Assembly (NCBI GenBank): GCA_965223675.1
Contig: OZ245013.1
Coordinates: 1,302,001 to 1,366,000, forward strand
Length of the DNA: 64,000 nt
DNA from: JAGQKC01 sp965223675
Lineage (GTDB): Bacteria; Nitrospirota; Nitrospiria; Nitrospirales; UBA8639
Reading direction: 5' to 3'
Position numbers and translations under genes: made by a program. Of this stretch, positions 1 through 9,851 are shown piece by piece; position 1 is the first letter of the stretch; each line of letters starts with the position of its first letter. Under the pieces are notes generated by a model. The model was not told the DNA's origin, searched no databases, and saw nothing but the letters and a program-made list of their open reading frames with translations.

Positions 1-824
1 TGAAGCAACTCAGGAATATCTTGGCGAAGTCCAAGAAAGTGAACGTGCCTCTCTAGACCAAAATCCTTGACTTGTTCCTCAAGAGTTTTACGAAGGGGGC
101 CTTCACCTGCAAGATGAAGAGAAAACTCGAGTTCTCCTGTACGTAGGATAAACGCAATACTGATGAGTAAGCGATCCCAACGTTTTTCAGGAAACAGCCT
201 TCCTGCGGCGAATAAAAGGGGAGGCTGTTTCTTAAGAGGATGGAACGAATACTGATTGATATCGATACCATTTCTCACGATGTATATGTTGCTAAACTTT
301 GAGAACCAAGAAAACTGTTCGGCATTCTGTTTCGCAGCATGACTATTTGCAATATGATTTGGAGGCAACCAGCCACTTAAGGGGCCTAGCAGTCTTCCCG
401 AGACACGCCGCTCGGTAAGAAAGTCCTGTCGAAATGAGCCAATTGAAACCCTCGTCGACCCCAATGTCGAACACCAAGCAGCAAAATTGGTGTAGAAGCT
501 GTACGAATGTACCAACTGAGGCTTAAGACTATGGACTAACTGACAAAAAGCAACAAGTTTTCCCATTGATGAAGAGGTCTGAGGGAAAAACTTTAAGGGA
601 ACATCAAGTGATCGGATCCATGGCACATACGTATCTTGCTCATGATAATTCCATACGACAACGACAGGCTTATATCGCTCTCGATTCATGGCTTGGAGTA
701 AGTAGTATAATTGACGCTCCAAACCACCTGTGCCCAAATCTCCAACGACATAAAGAATGCGGGGTCTATATTTTTCCTGAACCGACAAACATGCTTTATT
801 TTCTTGTTTCTTTATAATACTCAT
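1..824 (-). CDS. GT4 glycosyltransferase, partial (C-terminus off the left edge)
   Basis: I translated this by hand because the frame is open to the left edge. It starts at an ATG at 824 with an AAAGGA Shine-Dalgarno just upstream. The N-terminus (residues ~20-35) reads RPRILYVVGDLGTGGLERQL, the glycine-rich first strand and loop of a GT-B retaining transferase. The second Rossmann domain shows VRNGIDINQYSFHP, then LFAAGRLFPEKRWDRLL and HLAGEGPLRKTLEEQ, the classic GT4 donor-site core. About 274 residues are visible; the E-x7-E motif and C-terminal helix lie outside. It probably transfers a sugar from an NDP donor to the growing glycan on the cytoplasmic face. Acceptor and donor cannot be read from sequence. 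It is the last visible gene of the minus-strand polysaccharide run, 21 bp after the ligase-like gene. Confidence 0.88.
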   Translation of the reverse strand, partial: MSIIKKQENKACLSVQEKYRPRILYVVGDLGTGGLERQLYYLLQAMNRERYKPVVVVWNYHEQDTYVPWIRSLDVPLKFFPQTSSSMGKLVAFCQLVHSLKPQLVHSYSFYTNFAAWCSTLGSTRVSIGSFRQDFLTERRVSGRLLGPLSGWLPPNHIANSHAAKQNAEQFSWFSKFSNIYIVRNGIDINQYSFHPLKKQPPLLFAAGRLFPEKRWDRLLISIAFILRTGELEFSLHLAGEGPLRKTLEEQVKDFGLERHVHFLGLRQDIPELL

Positions 825-845
825 CCTTTAGAAAAAAGAGAACAA

Positions 846-2087
846 CTACGACACGCGGACACTTGATTGATCGCTAACATCGTTACGCGTTTTCTGCATT
901 CCGGAAATGGTGGCTGAGGCATAGTTCTTTACGGTGACAGATGCATGCGAGAGATATCCAGACCCTGCACTAATTGAGAACACGATCATGCACCATGGAG
1001 ACATAAATGCTTCACTCAAGAGCATCATCTCCAGGCAGGCAAAAACGGCCATTGGCAGGAGAAAGGGGGCATCATACGTTCGCCGCATTCGAGAAGCTAA
1101 CGCCCCTTTCATGGCACGAAGCAGGTAGCGAAAGAAGAGGATAAACGGGACAACTCCAGACGAAAAGCCGATAAACAATGCTGAATTGTGAGGACCCGTT
1201 TCATATTCGTTAATGGGAAGAGTAATCACCGTATTCGAAAAGCCAACGCCGAACACGAATGAGTTCAGAAAACGTTCTAACGCCTCGGTCCAAAGATAGA
1301 GCCTCCCCGTATCCTTGCTACCACGTGATGTATAGTACCCGATGAGAGTATCCAATAATCCGGACATATAAATAATCCATCCCATTCCAAGCAGTACTAG
1401 AATGGGGAGGAAACTCCGTTTGAGAACCTTTTGACATGCCAGTACCGTTGCGATAGCCATACCTAAGAGAGGTCCTCGACTCACCGTAATCGCAACAAGG
1501 TAAGCGCATAGTAACGCAATCGACCACGAAGCCATACGAAAAATAAAATGTTGGGTCTCCAACCCCTTCACTAAAAAATAGACATAACAAAATCCGAACC
1601 ACATTCCAAATGCATTTGGGTTGGACAAGCCTACATTACTACTCACTCCTACACGCACCAATTCCTCCGTAGCCAAATAGGTTTTCAAGTAGGGAAGCGT
1701 ACCGCATCCGATCATAAACGCTACGATGGCAAATCGATGAAGGAACCCTTTTCGAAAAGAGAGTGTTTGAATTACAAGAAGAGAAAGAATCCATGTCACA
1801 GTCCCTCGCATATCAGTCTGCGCTAAGGACTCACCATGGACCAACCCTTGAATGAGTAATATAAAAACTCCGCACCCCAGACCAAAAACTATGGGTCGAT
1901 ACACTCCGGCAGCACGCTGCCCGGCATGCATCAGGCACAAGACCGCAAGCCCTGCAAGTAGACCCGCGCCAACGAATCGAACAGAAATGCCCCATGCATC
2001 TCCCAGCATTCCGTACAGCAGGACGGCATAAAACCCATACTCTAATAGGTAAGAAGGAGAATCGTGCGATGTATTGTTTGTATTCAT
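846..2087 (-). CDS. O-antigen ligase / Wzy_C family polytopic membrane protein
   Basis: A 413-residue, strongly hydrophobic protein with about ten to twelve predicted membrane spans. The family signature is in the C-terminal half: SRGPLLG ending a span, a periplasmic loop containing RLYLWTEALERF and FGVGFSNT, then GPHNSALFIGFSSGVVPF, the H-N-x-x-L segment of the Wzy_C domain. Such proteins either polymerise O-antigen repeats (Wzy) or join finished chains to lipid A core (WaaL); sequence alone does not separate them. Because this locus carries a Wzm/Wzt ABC exporter, which makes Wzy unnecessary, I favour a ligase role. The start is an ATG with GGAG seven bases upstream. It sits between two glycosylation genes on the same strand. 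Confidence 0.85.
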   Translation of the reverse strand: MNTNNTSHDSPSYLLEYGFYAVLLYGMLGDAWGISVRFVGAGLLAGLAVLCLMHAGQRAAGVYRPIVFGLGCGVFILLIQGLVHGESLAQTDMRGTVTWILSLLVIQTLSFRKGFLHRFAIVAFMIGCGTLPYLKTYLATEELVRVGVSSNVGLSNPNAFGMWFGFCYVYFLVKGLETQHFIFRMASWSIALLCAYLVAITVSRGPLLGMAIATVLACQKVLKRSFLPILVLLGMGWIIYMSGLLDTLIGYYTSRGSKDTGRLYLWTEALERFLNSFVFGVGFSNTVITLPINEYETGPHNSALFIGFSSGVVPFILFFRYLLRAMKGALASRMRRTYDAPFLLPMAVFACLEMMLLSEAFMSPWCMIVFSISAGSGYLSHASVTVKNYASATISGMQKTRNDVSDQSSVRVS

Positions 2088-2181
2088 GCCGACTCCAGAG
2101 AAAGCCCTCTTAGCGTCTGTTCTGATGCATTAAGAGTCAAGAAACTTTTCTCACATGTTTCTCTTATGATAACGCATAAAC

Positions 2182-3213
2182 CTACTGAATCGCTGTCTCA
2201 TGTGCAGAAATTCGATTTTCAACACTCGACAAATCGGAATCGAAACTTAGCCCTTGCGAGCGAAATCGTTCGAGTTCTTGTCTCGCTTCCTGCCATGCCC
2301 CTAAATAGACGAAAGTCATCACTTTGGCTGCAGCGACATTTGAGCGTTTTTTTCCTGAGACGAGGCTAAGAGAATAAGCAAACGCCGCCTCTATTTCATC
2401 TGAAGAAAATGAAGACAATGCAAATGTGGACGACAATAACTCAGAAGGGATCGCCCTTGACAATTTGAATACCACGCTCGAACTCATAGGGACTTGATAC
2501 GCAAATTCAAAATAGTCACGAAAGCGAAAATTTGTGAGATGAATCCATGGAGTAAACCAATGGGCGAAGTCTTGGTGGAGAATAAAGCTTTTCCCTGGCA
2601 CTAAAGCTGGGAAAAATTTTTGTATGATATTATTCGTGAGTTCCCATGATTTCATCGCATCAATCAAGAGAAACTCGATTGTTTCGCCGTTCCATATTTC
2701 CGTCGATAAATCCGCAACATGGACTTTTACTCGATCCTTCCATGGATCTATTCTCTTGTTAAATTCAGGCAGGAAACTTTTCCCCTCTTCAAGTTTACTT
2801 TGCAGTGGAGTTCCAACTACGCAATCTTCCATATACGTTCGCCAAATAAATTCATCATAAGCATGTAACAACTTTTTTGACCCGCTCACTTTCGGATTAT
2901 TCTCAAGGCCTACTGCAAGAGGGATGGTCGTAGACCCTAGCCAACATCCCAAATCGACAATAGCACCAGATCCCTCGAAAATGTGCTGGGCATACCATTG
3001 AAAGTAAGCCCGCTCTTCCACAGAGGTCATACCTGGAAGGCTTCGTAAGCGTGACGAGAATACCAGCAATTGAGAAAATTCATGCAGTGAACCCGAGTAG
3101 AATTTACGACACGAAACGACATAGAGAAGATAGCGCCAGACAATAGTCGAGTACGTGAAGGCCACAGACGGTAATCGCCCGACTTTTCGAGTAAGATTTT
3201 TTAGCAACGCCAT
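2182..3213 (-). CDS. Class I SAM-dependent methyltransferase-like protein
   Basis: A 343-residue protein. Residues ~70-85 read GAIVDLGCWLGSTTIPLA, a standard SAM motif I with the DLGCWxGSTT pattern of the TylF/Methyltransf_24-like group. Later EFLLIDAMKSWE gives the acidic motif, and LVPGKSFILHQDFAHWFTPW resembles the post-motif region of macrocin-type O-methyltransferases. The last ~100 residues are extra and unassigned. It probably methylates a sugar or small glycan precursor in the cytoplasm, but the substrate is unknown. It starts at an ATG with GTAGGAG upstream and lies 9 bp after the neighbouring glycosyltransferase, so the two are likely co-transcribed. Confidence 0.7.
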   Translation of the reverse strand: MALLKNLTRKVGRLPSVAFTYSTIVWRYLLYVVSCRKFYSGSLHEFSQLLVFSSRLRSLPGMTSVEERAYFQWYAQHIFEGSGAIVDLGCWLGSTTIPLAVGLENNPKVSGSKKLLHAYDEFIWRTYMEDCVVGTPLQSKLEEGKSFLPEFNKRIDPWKDRVKVHVADLSTEIWNGETIEFLLIDAMKSWELTNNIIQKFFPALVPGKSFILHQDFAHWFTPWIHLTNFRFRDYFEFAYQVPMSSSVVFKLSRAIPSELLSSTFALSSFSSDEIEAAFAYSLSLVSGKKRSNVAAAKVMTFVYLGAWQEARQELERFRSQGLSFDSDLSSVENRISAHETAIQ

Positions 3214-3221
3214 GTGGACTC

Positions 3222-4298
3222 CTACACGTTTACTGCACGCTGAAAGGCATGAACTGCAGCGTCTTCGCTGTGTGCAGTCATAATGTGTTGTCGAGCTCGA
3301 TCGGCCATCTCCTGACGGGCCTCGGGCGAGTTCAAAAGCTTGATCAGCTCCTTCACCGCTCGATCAACACTTCCCGCAACGATCCCAAGTCTTTTTCGCT
3401 TAATGATTTCATCAGGATCAACAGTTAGACTGACAACTGGAGTCCCAGCCGACCATGCCTCCAGAAACACACTCGGATACCCTTCTTCATCGGAGGTTGA
3501 AAGTAAAATGGAAGCTTCAGCGATCACGTTTAAGGTTTTCTTCGGGTCCACGTGCCCAAGATGCCGAATATTGGCTATCGCACTCAACTCTTTGACTAAG
3601 TGCTCTCCATAGCCAGGTGGTGACATGAACGCGGTGGGTCCTCCGCACACAACAAAATCTACATGAGGCACCTTACGAGCAATTTCAATCAACAAATCTA
3701 CTCTTTTTAATGGACGGAGTACCCCGACCCAGGCAACATAACGTTGTCGCTCTGAATGTGGTTTTCCAGTTATTCCCTGCCCCACAATACCGGGCAAGTA
3801 TGTTGATTTGGCGCGCAGCTTCCTAGGAAGTTGATTTTGTTGGCCTTGATGTTGAACAAAAATTCGATCCACTCCGATGAGCCCTGATGCATAGAGTGGC
3901 CATAACCGAGGACGCCGATATAGAGCCATTCGAGGACAGACATCCCGATCATGCATGACAGAAAATATCGTGCGCACTCCCAGCAGTTTCGCTAAATACA
4001 CCCCGGGCCCTAACCACAAGTCGGCACATTGCCAAAACCACCAATCTGGATTTTCTGATCTCAAAAATCGATACCACAACAGAAAAATATTTCCACTTCC
4101 CATTCCAACGAACTGAACACCATGAATTGTTTTACGTTCTTGCGGTCTTAATCCATTTCTCACTCCCACTGTGACGTTCCACCCTTTGGATGCCAAGGCA
4201 CAAGCTAAAAGCCACTCATATCGTTCCGCACCACCATTCGCCGATGGGTCACCAGATGCATAGCCATACACCACATCATTCATATGCACGATTTTCAT
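3222..4298 (-). CDS. GT4 family glycosyltransferase
   Basis: A 358-residue GT-B fold transferase. The N-terminus (MKIVHMNDVVYGYASGDP..GGAERY) contains the acceptor-side loop with GGAE. The donor domain has YVAWVGVLRPLKRVDLLIE, VVCGGP, and STSDEEGYPSVFLEAWSAG, the E-x7-E region that positions the nucleotide sugar. The length is typical. Its ATG overlaps the stop of the preceding gene by four bases (ATGA at 4295-4298), a sign of translational coupling with the next transferase, so the two may add successive sugars. Donor and acceptor are unknown. Confidence 0.88.
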   Translation of the reverse strand: MKIVHMNDVVYGYASGDPSANGGAERYEWLLACALASKGWNVTVGVRNGLRPQERKTIHGVQFVGMGSGNIFLLWYRFLRSENPDWWFWQCADLWLGPGVYLAKLLGVRTIFSVMHDRDVCPRMALYRRPRLWPLYASGLIGVDRIFVQHQGQQNQLPRKLRAKSTYLPGIVGQGITGKPHSERQRYVAWVGVLRPLKRVDLLIEIARKVPHVDFVVCGGPTAFMSPPGYGEHLVKELSAIANIRHLGHVDPKKTLNVIAEASILLSTSDEEGYPSVFLEAWSAGTPVVSLTVDPDEIIKRKRLGIVAGSVDRAVKELIKLLNSPEARQEMADRARQHIMTAHSEDAAVHAFQRAVNV

Positions 4299-5704
4299 GA
4301 CACCATATCCTCTTGCAAACTCGGCGGAATGTTGACCCTGCCAGAAATAAAGGGCTGTTTCGCCATCTCTCCGTTCAATGCACGAATGAGTGCTTCCGCT
4401 TGACTTGTTCCCGAGTATGATTCGGCCACAGTGCGGTTGGGCAGAAGGTCAGACAATGTTCCTTTCTGCCATTCATCATATACTTTTCGAAAGGTCCAGA
4501 GAATGTTGTGTGGGGCATCGACATCAGCAATCGTCACGACTCCAGCATTTTCTAGAATTTTTCTTGTTTCATCGTTGGGAAGAACACCGATGATAGGACG
4601 TCTAGCCTTGAGATATTCAAAAAGCTTAGCACCTGCCACGAGCTCATGGCCCTTCCTCTCTGCCCCCCGTCCTAGTATCAGCAATGCATGAGCTTCCCTC
4701 TGAAGACGGAGTATATTCGCATATGAAGTAGACGGTCTGATCTCAATCATGTCAGAAAGTTTTAACTGTTGAACATCTCGCTGAAACCGCTCAGTGCTAT
4801 CACCCACAAAACGTAGATGTAATTTCCTAGCTTGCTCAGGAAGAATGGATTTAAAGTCTAAAAGCGCTTGCAGCAGTGTGTCATATCTGTAGGTCGACAA
4901 CGTCCCTGCATATAAAATTGTGCATTTCTTACTCTTGGGAATATCAAAATCTTGAAGCGAACCATCATAACCATTCGGAATAATATGAATCTTCTTATCT
5001 TCTAGTGCCCCGGGATACGCACGTTGATAACATTCTGCGATCGTGTCAAAAAGAAAAACGACGGACTGAGCTTGCTTAAGAATTCTATACATGGTGCGAC
5101 CAGCCATCATGGCTAACACTTTTGGACGTAGGTAATCAGTCTCATAGTAATTCAACCCCCAAGGGTCACGAAAATCTAAGACGTACGGCACTCCTGTTTG
5201 CTCAGAAACTTCTTGCGCAACTACGCCTGAGGAGACTGGCCCTATAGTCGCCCAAATGGCATTGGGCTGAGCAGAAGTACATAATTGAATGGATGCATTT
5301 ACTGTTGGACGAATCCACGATTTCGCTCGATCTGGTAAGTAGTACCACCCTTCGAGTTTTCTCACAATCTCTCTCATACGTGAACGAAACGGGGCATAGT
5401 GTGTGTTATAAATCTCCTCTAACTTCTCTTGTGGTGCAACGGATAACTCTGCCTTCAACTTCTTACCTCTTCGAGCATGAAACTCTTGCCATAGATCACG
5501 TCCTCGTACACGTAACACGTTCACATCCTTTGGTACTGCGTCGAGTAGCTCGGGATCATATCTTTCATATTGATAGGGATCGACTGACAGAACATTTACC
5601 CGCCATCTCATGTGTGACAAAGAGCGAGCGAATCGTAGTGGACGGTAAGTCCCCGCATTTCCCTCAGGTGGGAAAAAGTACGCAATCATTAGAATGGTCT
5701 TCAT
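4295..5704 (-). CDS. GT4-like glycosyltransferase, long N-terminal domain
   Basis: About 469 residues. The start reads MKTILMIAYFFPPEGNAG then TYRPLRFARSL, a common opening of WcaI/GT4-like transferases in exopolysaccharide loci. The donor half has TILYAGTLSTYRYDTLLQAL, LRFVGDST, and ALLILGRGAERKGHELVAGA then LFEYLKARRPIIG, which replaces the usual E-x7-E with a less typical E/K pattern. I chose the ATG at 5704; a GTG at 5707 is directly in front, so the start is uncertain by one codon. Neither has a good Shine-Dalgarno. It is coupled by a 4-bp overlap to the downstream GT4 gene. Confidence 0.82.
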   Translation of the reverse strand: MKTILMIAYFFPPEGNAGTYRPLRFARSLSHMRWRVNVLSVDPYQYERYDPELLDAVPKDVNVLRVRGRDLWQEFHARRGKKLKAELSVAPQEKLEEIYNTHYAPFRSRMREIVRKLEGWYYLPDRAKSWIRPTVNASIQLCTSAQPNAIWATIGPVSSGVVAQEVSEQTGVPYVLDFRDPWGLNYYETDYLRPKVLAMMAGRTMYRILKQAQSVVFLFDTIAECYQRAYPGALEDKKIHIIPNGYDGSLQDFDIPKSKKCTILYAGTLSTYRYDTLLQALLDFKSILPEQARKLHLRFVGDSTERFQRDVQQLKLSDMIEIRPSTSYANILRLQREAHALLILGRGAERKGHELVAGAKLFEYLKARRPIIGVLPNDETRKILENAGVVTIADVDAPHNILWTFRKVYDEWQKGTLSDLLPNRTVAESYSGTSQAEALIRALNGEMAKQPFISGRVNIPPSLQEDMVS

Positions 5705-5762
5705 CACTTAATACTTCGAGCAATCATATATCGTAGACGTCCTTGATTCAAAAACTGTCGTG

Positions 5763-6773
5763 CTATCTTCCTATCCGTAGTTCCTTCAGTGGCCGAAAAA
5801 GTAGACGACTAATCCTCCACCCAAGTAACGCTGCTGGAATAAGCCCAATGCCCAAACCCCAGGAGTAAGAAGCAAACATTTGTTTTTTTGTTACTTGCCG
5901 AAGCGCAAAAATAAGACTTTTCAACCCTGCTTGCAAGGCTCTCACTCTCTCATGGTTTTCCAGGAAAAGATACCCGAGCTGGCAGTAGTGGTTAGCGAGC
6001 TCCATATCCCATATCTCAGGGGCAACTAGATGCGGGAACGCACGACAGTTCCTCTCGAGGACCGTAATTCGCCCCTGTAGGGCAAGCATTGACTGACGAG
6101 AAATATTGTCATGATGAATTCGTCTCTTGCAAAGAATCTTGGGCAAACAGGCAAGGTGGAATTTCGCAGCTATTCGAAACCATAAGTCCCGGTCTTCGAC
6201 TGACCATAAACTTTCATCGAATAGCCCAGTTTTTTCAAGACATGATTTTCTGACCATCACAGTGGGCGTCGAAACAAAATTTTCGCGAATTAACTTCCCA
6301 AACGCATCTTGAATAGGGATCTCAGTCACGAGACTCTCTCCAAATGTTTTCTTTTTATCTTCAAGAAATGAGTGGAGAACGACCTCACTTGCGTTGAAAT
6401 CCAAATGATCCGCACACACAAAGGCGATGTCAGGATGAATTTCCAGAAACGCTACTTGGACTTCAAGTTTGTCGGGCGTCCACAGGTCATCAGCATCTAA
6501 GAAACTAATATACTTACCTTGGGCAATCTCAATCCCAGCATTTCTCGCAGCGGATGGACCACGGTTTTTCTGATGTTTACACAGAACACGATCCTTAAAA
6601 GTCAGCAAAATCTCTTCTGTCTTATCGGTTGAGCCATCATTAACAACGATGAGTTCATACGACTGGTACGTTTGATTCAGTACACTCTCTATAGCCTCAG
6701 GAAGAAATTTGTCCGCGTTATAGGCAGGAATAATTACGCTGACAGTAGGGAACTGATCATTGGGGACTGACAT
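5763..6773 (-). CDS. GT2 family glycosyltransferase
   Basis: A 336-residue protein with a GT-A domain. Residues ~11-50 read VSVIIPAYNADKFLPEAIES and ELIVVNDGSTDKTEE. ISFLDADDLW supplies the DxD metal/nucleotide site, and SVEDRDLWFRIA is the catalytic-base region (ED motif). One hydrophobic C-terminal stretch (WGLGIGLIPAALLGW) could anchor it to the membrane. It is an inverting transferase using an NDP-sugar; linkage is unknown. The ATG at 6773 is preceded by AGAAG. It heads the left-hand minus-strand run, back to back with the plus-strand acyltransferase pair. Confidence 0.88.
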   Translation of the reverse strand: MSVPNDQFPTVSVIIPAYNADKFLPEAIESVLNQTYQSYELIVVNDGSTDKTEEILLTFKDRVLCKHQKNRGPSAARNAGIEIAQGKYISFLDADDLWTPDKLEVQVAFLEIHPDIAFVCADHLDFNASEVVLHSFLEDKKKTFGESLVTEIPIQDAFGKLIRENFVSTPTVMVRKSCLEKTGLFDESLWSVEDRDLWFRIAAKFHLACLPKILCKRRIHHDNISRQSMLALQGRITVLERNCRAFPHLVAPEIWDMELANHYCQLGYLFLENHERVRALQAGLKSLIFALRQVTKKQMFASYSWGLGIGLIPAALLGWRISRLLFRPLKELRIGR

Positions 6774-7019
6774 GGTTCTTCTGGACTAACATAATTTTGC
6801 TCTGAGGAGCTTTCTCTGTTCATTTCCCACACTGTCTTCTACTGAAACTATCGTTCTTCTTAGAATAAATGCGAGATTTACATTCTAGATGAATCTGCGT
6901 ACCTTTCCGCAAGGGTACTTTTTTTCGTGGAGTAGGGTCTATAATGCCGAAATCCCGATAGATACCATCATACTTCGTCGTCGTTTATTGTAAAATCTTC
7001 AATTCTTCTACTTTACTCT
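6774..7019. promoter_or_regulatory. Divergent intergenic region between GT2 and MBOAT genes
   Basis: This 246-bp AT-rich spacer separates minus-strand glycosyltransferase genes from the plus-strand MBOAT/SGNH pair and must hold start signals for both directions. I see no convincing -35/-10 pair of strong consensus, no terminator and no tRNA. The role is inferred from gene orientation only. Confidence 0.35.
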
Positions 7020-8579
7020 ATGCTTTTTAATTCGTACATTTTCATATTTCTCTTCTGCCCAATTACCATAATGGTGTTCCACACGATTGGAAGATACGGT
7101 CTACATCGACTAGCCTTGTCTTGGCTAGTCATCGCGTCTCTGTTTTTTTATGGTTGGTGGAATCCTACGTATGTGGTCGTTATCATCGCCTCAATTCTCG
7201 TGAACTATCAGATTGGAACGACACTCGGAGGACATCGCAACCGCAAGCAAGCAAAAGTTCTGCTAGGTCTTGGCATTAGTGCGAATTTATGTCTTATCGG
7301 CTATTACAAGTATGCCAACTTCTTTCTAGAGAATATTAATCATATTCTCAGATCAGACTATGATCTCGGGACGATTATTCTTCCCTTAGGCATCTCATTC
7401 TTTACTTTTCAACAGATTGCCTATCTCGTGGATGCGTATCGAGGCGAAACGACGGAATATAGTTTTCTCCACTATTGCTTGTTTGTGGCTTTTTTTCCGC
7501 AATTGATCGCTGGACCGATTGTTCATCACAAAGAAATACTGCCTCAGTTTGCACAACGGGTGATAGGCATATTCAATCCGGAAAACATTTTAGTAGGTTT
7601 CACAATATTTATATTGGGTCTCTTTAAGAAAGTCATCCTCGCGGATACGCTGGCCGAGTATGCCACTCCGGTGTTTTCCGCAGCTGATCAGGGTGTCACC
7701 TTAACATTTTTTGAAGCGTGGGGTGGCGCCCTCGCCTACACATTTCAACTTTACTTTGATTTCTCCGGCTATTCAGACATGGCCATCGGCCTTGGACGGA
7801 TGTTAGGAATTCGCTTACCGTTGAATTTCAACTCACCCTACAAAGCAGTCAATATCATCGATTTTTGGCGACGATGGCATATTACACTCTCACGATTCTT
7901 GCGAGACTACCTGTATATTTCCCTGGGAGGCAATCGAAAAGGGACGTTACGCCGATATCTTAACCTCTTCCTCACAATGTTACTTGGCGGGTTATGGCAT
8001 GGTGCCGGTTGGACATTTGTCCTTTGGGGGGCGCTCCATGGACTCTTCTTGGCATCCAATCATGCATGGCACCAGGTGTATAGTCGGTACGCGTTCACTC
8101 GCTTCATCAAACCTACACGAATTGGAAAAGTCTTCGCACAAACGTTGACGTTTTTGATGATTGTTATAGCCTGGGTCGTGTTCCGTGCCGAAAATCTTGA
8201 AACAGCCGTCAGTCTCTGGCAGTCCATGGCTGGCATCCATGGCGTATCTCTTCCTCAACTCCTGGGAAATGCCATCGGTGCGCACGAAACATGGATGCCA
8301 GTTCAGTGGATCGTCTTTGATGGTATGTTTCCAAATAATACAGCTCCCTGGGCTTTTCACGGTATACTCACGCTGTTCGTCGCTGGAGGCATCGTGTGGT
8401 TCATGCCAAACGTCGCACAAATCTTATGTCACTACAGCCCAGTCTTACATCATGAACCACATGCCACTCGAATAGTGTGGAATAATACTTCTTCTTGGGC
8501 AGTTGGTATTGGCCTTCTCTTTGGTCTGTCTATTCTCGGATTGGGCACGGCGACAGAATTTCTCTATTTTCAATTTTAA
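7020..8579 (+). CDS. MBOAT family membrane-bound O-acyltransferase (AlgI-like)
   Basis: A 519-residue polytopic membrane protein of AlgI/DltB/PatA type. It keeps the family core: IILPLGISFFTFQQIAYLVD, FQLYFDFSGYSDMAIGLG, IIDFWRRWHITLSRFLRDY and GGLWHGAGWTFVLWGALHG. The His of WHG at about residue 327 is the catalytic histidine of MBOAT enzymes. These proteins move acyl (usually acetyl) groups across the membrane to sugars in the periplasm. It is followed after 87 bp by an SGNH-like secreted or membrane-tethered protein, the usual arrangement in alginate- and cellulose-type acetylation modules. This suggests the locus polysaccharide is O-acetylated. It is transcribed against the flanking genes. 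Confidence 0.93.
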   Translation: MLFNSYIFIFLFCPITIMVFHTIGRYGLHRLALSWLVIASLFFYGWWNPTYVVVIIASILVNYQIGTTLGGHRNRKQAKVLLGLGISANLCLIGYYKYANFFLENINHILRSDYDLGTIILPLGISFFTFQQIAYLVDAYRGETTEYSFLHYCLFVAFFPQLIAGPIVHHKEILPQFAQRVIGIFNPENILVGFTIFILGLFKKVILADTLAEYATPVFSAADQGVTLTFFEAWGGALAYTFQLYFDFSGYSDMAIGLGRMLGIRLPLNFNSPYKAVNIIDFWRRWHITLSRFLRDYLYISLGGNRKGTLRRYLNLFLTMLLGGLWHGAGWTFVLWGALHGLFLASNHAWHQVYSRYAFTRFIKPTRIGKVFAQTLTFLMIVIAWVVFRAENLETAVSLWQSMAGIHGVSLPQLLGNAIGAHETWMPVQWIVFDGMFPNNTAPWAFHGILTLFVAGGIVWFMPNVAQILCHYSPVLHHEPHATRIVWNNTSSWAVGIGLLFGLSILGLGTATEFLYFQF

Positions 8580-8666
8580 ACAGTCATGTTGCACACGGTC
8601 CCAGGGAGGCACTTTCTGTTCCGCATGATACGACTCAAAACTTCCTCAATGCCCCATGACATGTAA

Positions 8667-9683
8667 ATGAAACAACATCTGAAATATATGCTTATATTAT
8701 TTGGAAGTTCCTTGGCCATTTGCGGTGCCGTATTTTTTCTCAATACCTTACTTGATCCTTTATGGTATCTCCAGGGCAACCAACTGGAAGGCCTCAACTA
8801 TATGTTCGACGAGCGGCTTTCTAAAACGAATCAATACCTTAAACATTATCCTCAACAAGAGTACAACTGCATAATCTTTGGAAGCTCAAGAACGACACTT
8901 CTCAATGAGTCCCTCTTGAAAAAACCATATCACTGCTTCAACTTTTCTTTCTCTGGTGGACGCATCGAGGAGTTTATTGCATTTGGTAAATGGCTAAAAC
9001 AAAGGGGAGAAATCCCAGACTATCTGATCCTAGGCATCGATGATTTTAATTTTTTCAACTTACAGACTCCACTGAATGTTCCTGATTTCATTCAATCTCA
9101 GACTCTTCCTCCAAGCATGTTCTACAGCTATATATCGCTCGACGCTCTCTTCATGACCATTCGACTACTGCTCCATGACGAGTATAATCCGAAAATTTAC
9201 AATCACGATTTCATAGGAACTGTTGTAGAAAACCCTCCGGACTACACACCACGCATCGAGACAATTGAGCGGACCGTCAGGCACAAAGCTGTACAGGATT
9301 ACCAAGAATTGCATAATCTTTTTCCTGATGTGACCATAATCGGGTACGTTCCTCCTGTTTCTTCATGGATCACTGCATCAAAAACGGACAAGGAACTAAA
9401 TTTTTTCCTTGATGGGATCTACACGATTTCACAATTCCTTGATGCTATGTATGACTTTTCCATTCCAAGCTCTGTAACAAGCAATCCAGCTAATACCTAC
9501 GATGGCAGCCATTTTTTCCCCTTTGTCCAACGCAAAATCACATCAACATTGAATGGAGACTTAAAAAGCTTTGGCCTTCAGGTCCAATTGTTTTCTCGAG
9601 AAGAATACAAGCAGCTCTATCATCAACGCATCAGTCGATTTTTCACGACAATTGAGAAAAAATCAGATCGCACACCTCAATAG
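8667..9683 (+). CDS. Membrane-anchored SGNH-hydrolase-like partner of the MBOAT acyltransferase
   Basis: A 338-residue protein with one N-terminal membrane span (YMLILFGSSLAICGAVFFL) and a large extracytoplasmic part. CIIFGSSRTTLL matches SGNH block I with its Ser (GSSR variant), FNFSFSGGRIEE is a plausible block II, and TYDGSHFFP near residue 275 provides the Asp and His of block V (D-x-x-H). In AlgJ/AlgX-like proteins such a domain accepts acyl groups from the MBOAT protein and transfers them to polymer. Placement directly after the MBOAT gene supports the same role here. A DUF1574-like annotation is another possibility. No family was confirmed by search. Confidence 0.7.
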   Translation: MKQHLKYMLILFGSSLAICGAVFFLNTLLDPLWYLQGNQLEGLNYMFDERLSKTNQYLKHYPQQEYNCIIFGSSRTTLLNESLLKKPYHCFNFSFSGGRIEEFIAFGKWLKQRGEIPDYLILGIDDFNFFNLQTPLNVPDFIQSQTLPPSMFYSYISLDALFMTIRLLLHDEYNPKIYNHDFIGTVVENPPDYTPRIETIERTVRHKAVQDYQELHNLFPDVTIIGYVPPVSSWITASKTDKELNFFLDGIYTISQFLDAMYDFSIPSSVTSNPANTYDGSHFFPFVQRKITSTLNGDLKSFGLQVQLFSREEYKQLYHQRISRFFTTIEKKSDRTPQ

Positions 9684-9851
9684 GTACACCATAAATATAT
9701 CAGCACACAGGAATTAGCATTCTCATTTCATGTTCAATCGACAGTAGACATAAAAAATTTTTCATGGAAGGAAACCCGAGTCGACTTCGCTTCACCTCCA
9801 TATTTCCAATCGCCACTCCCATAGTTGACAAGTAACCTCACAGAAACCCAT

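Noticed and set aside
7992..8420. 142-codon minus-strand frame inside the MBOAT gene
   Set aside because: It is antisense to a conserved enzyme, lacks motifs and is explained by codon bias of the real gene.
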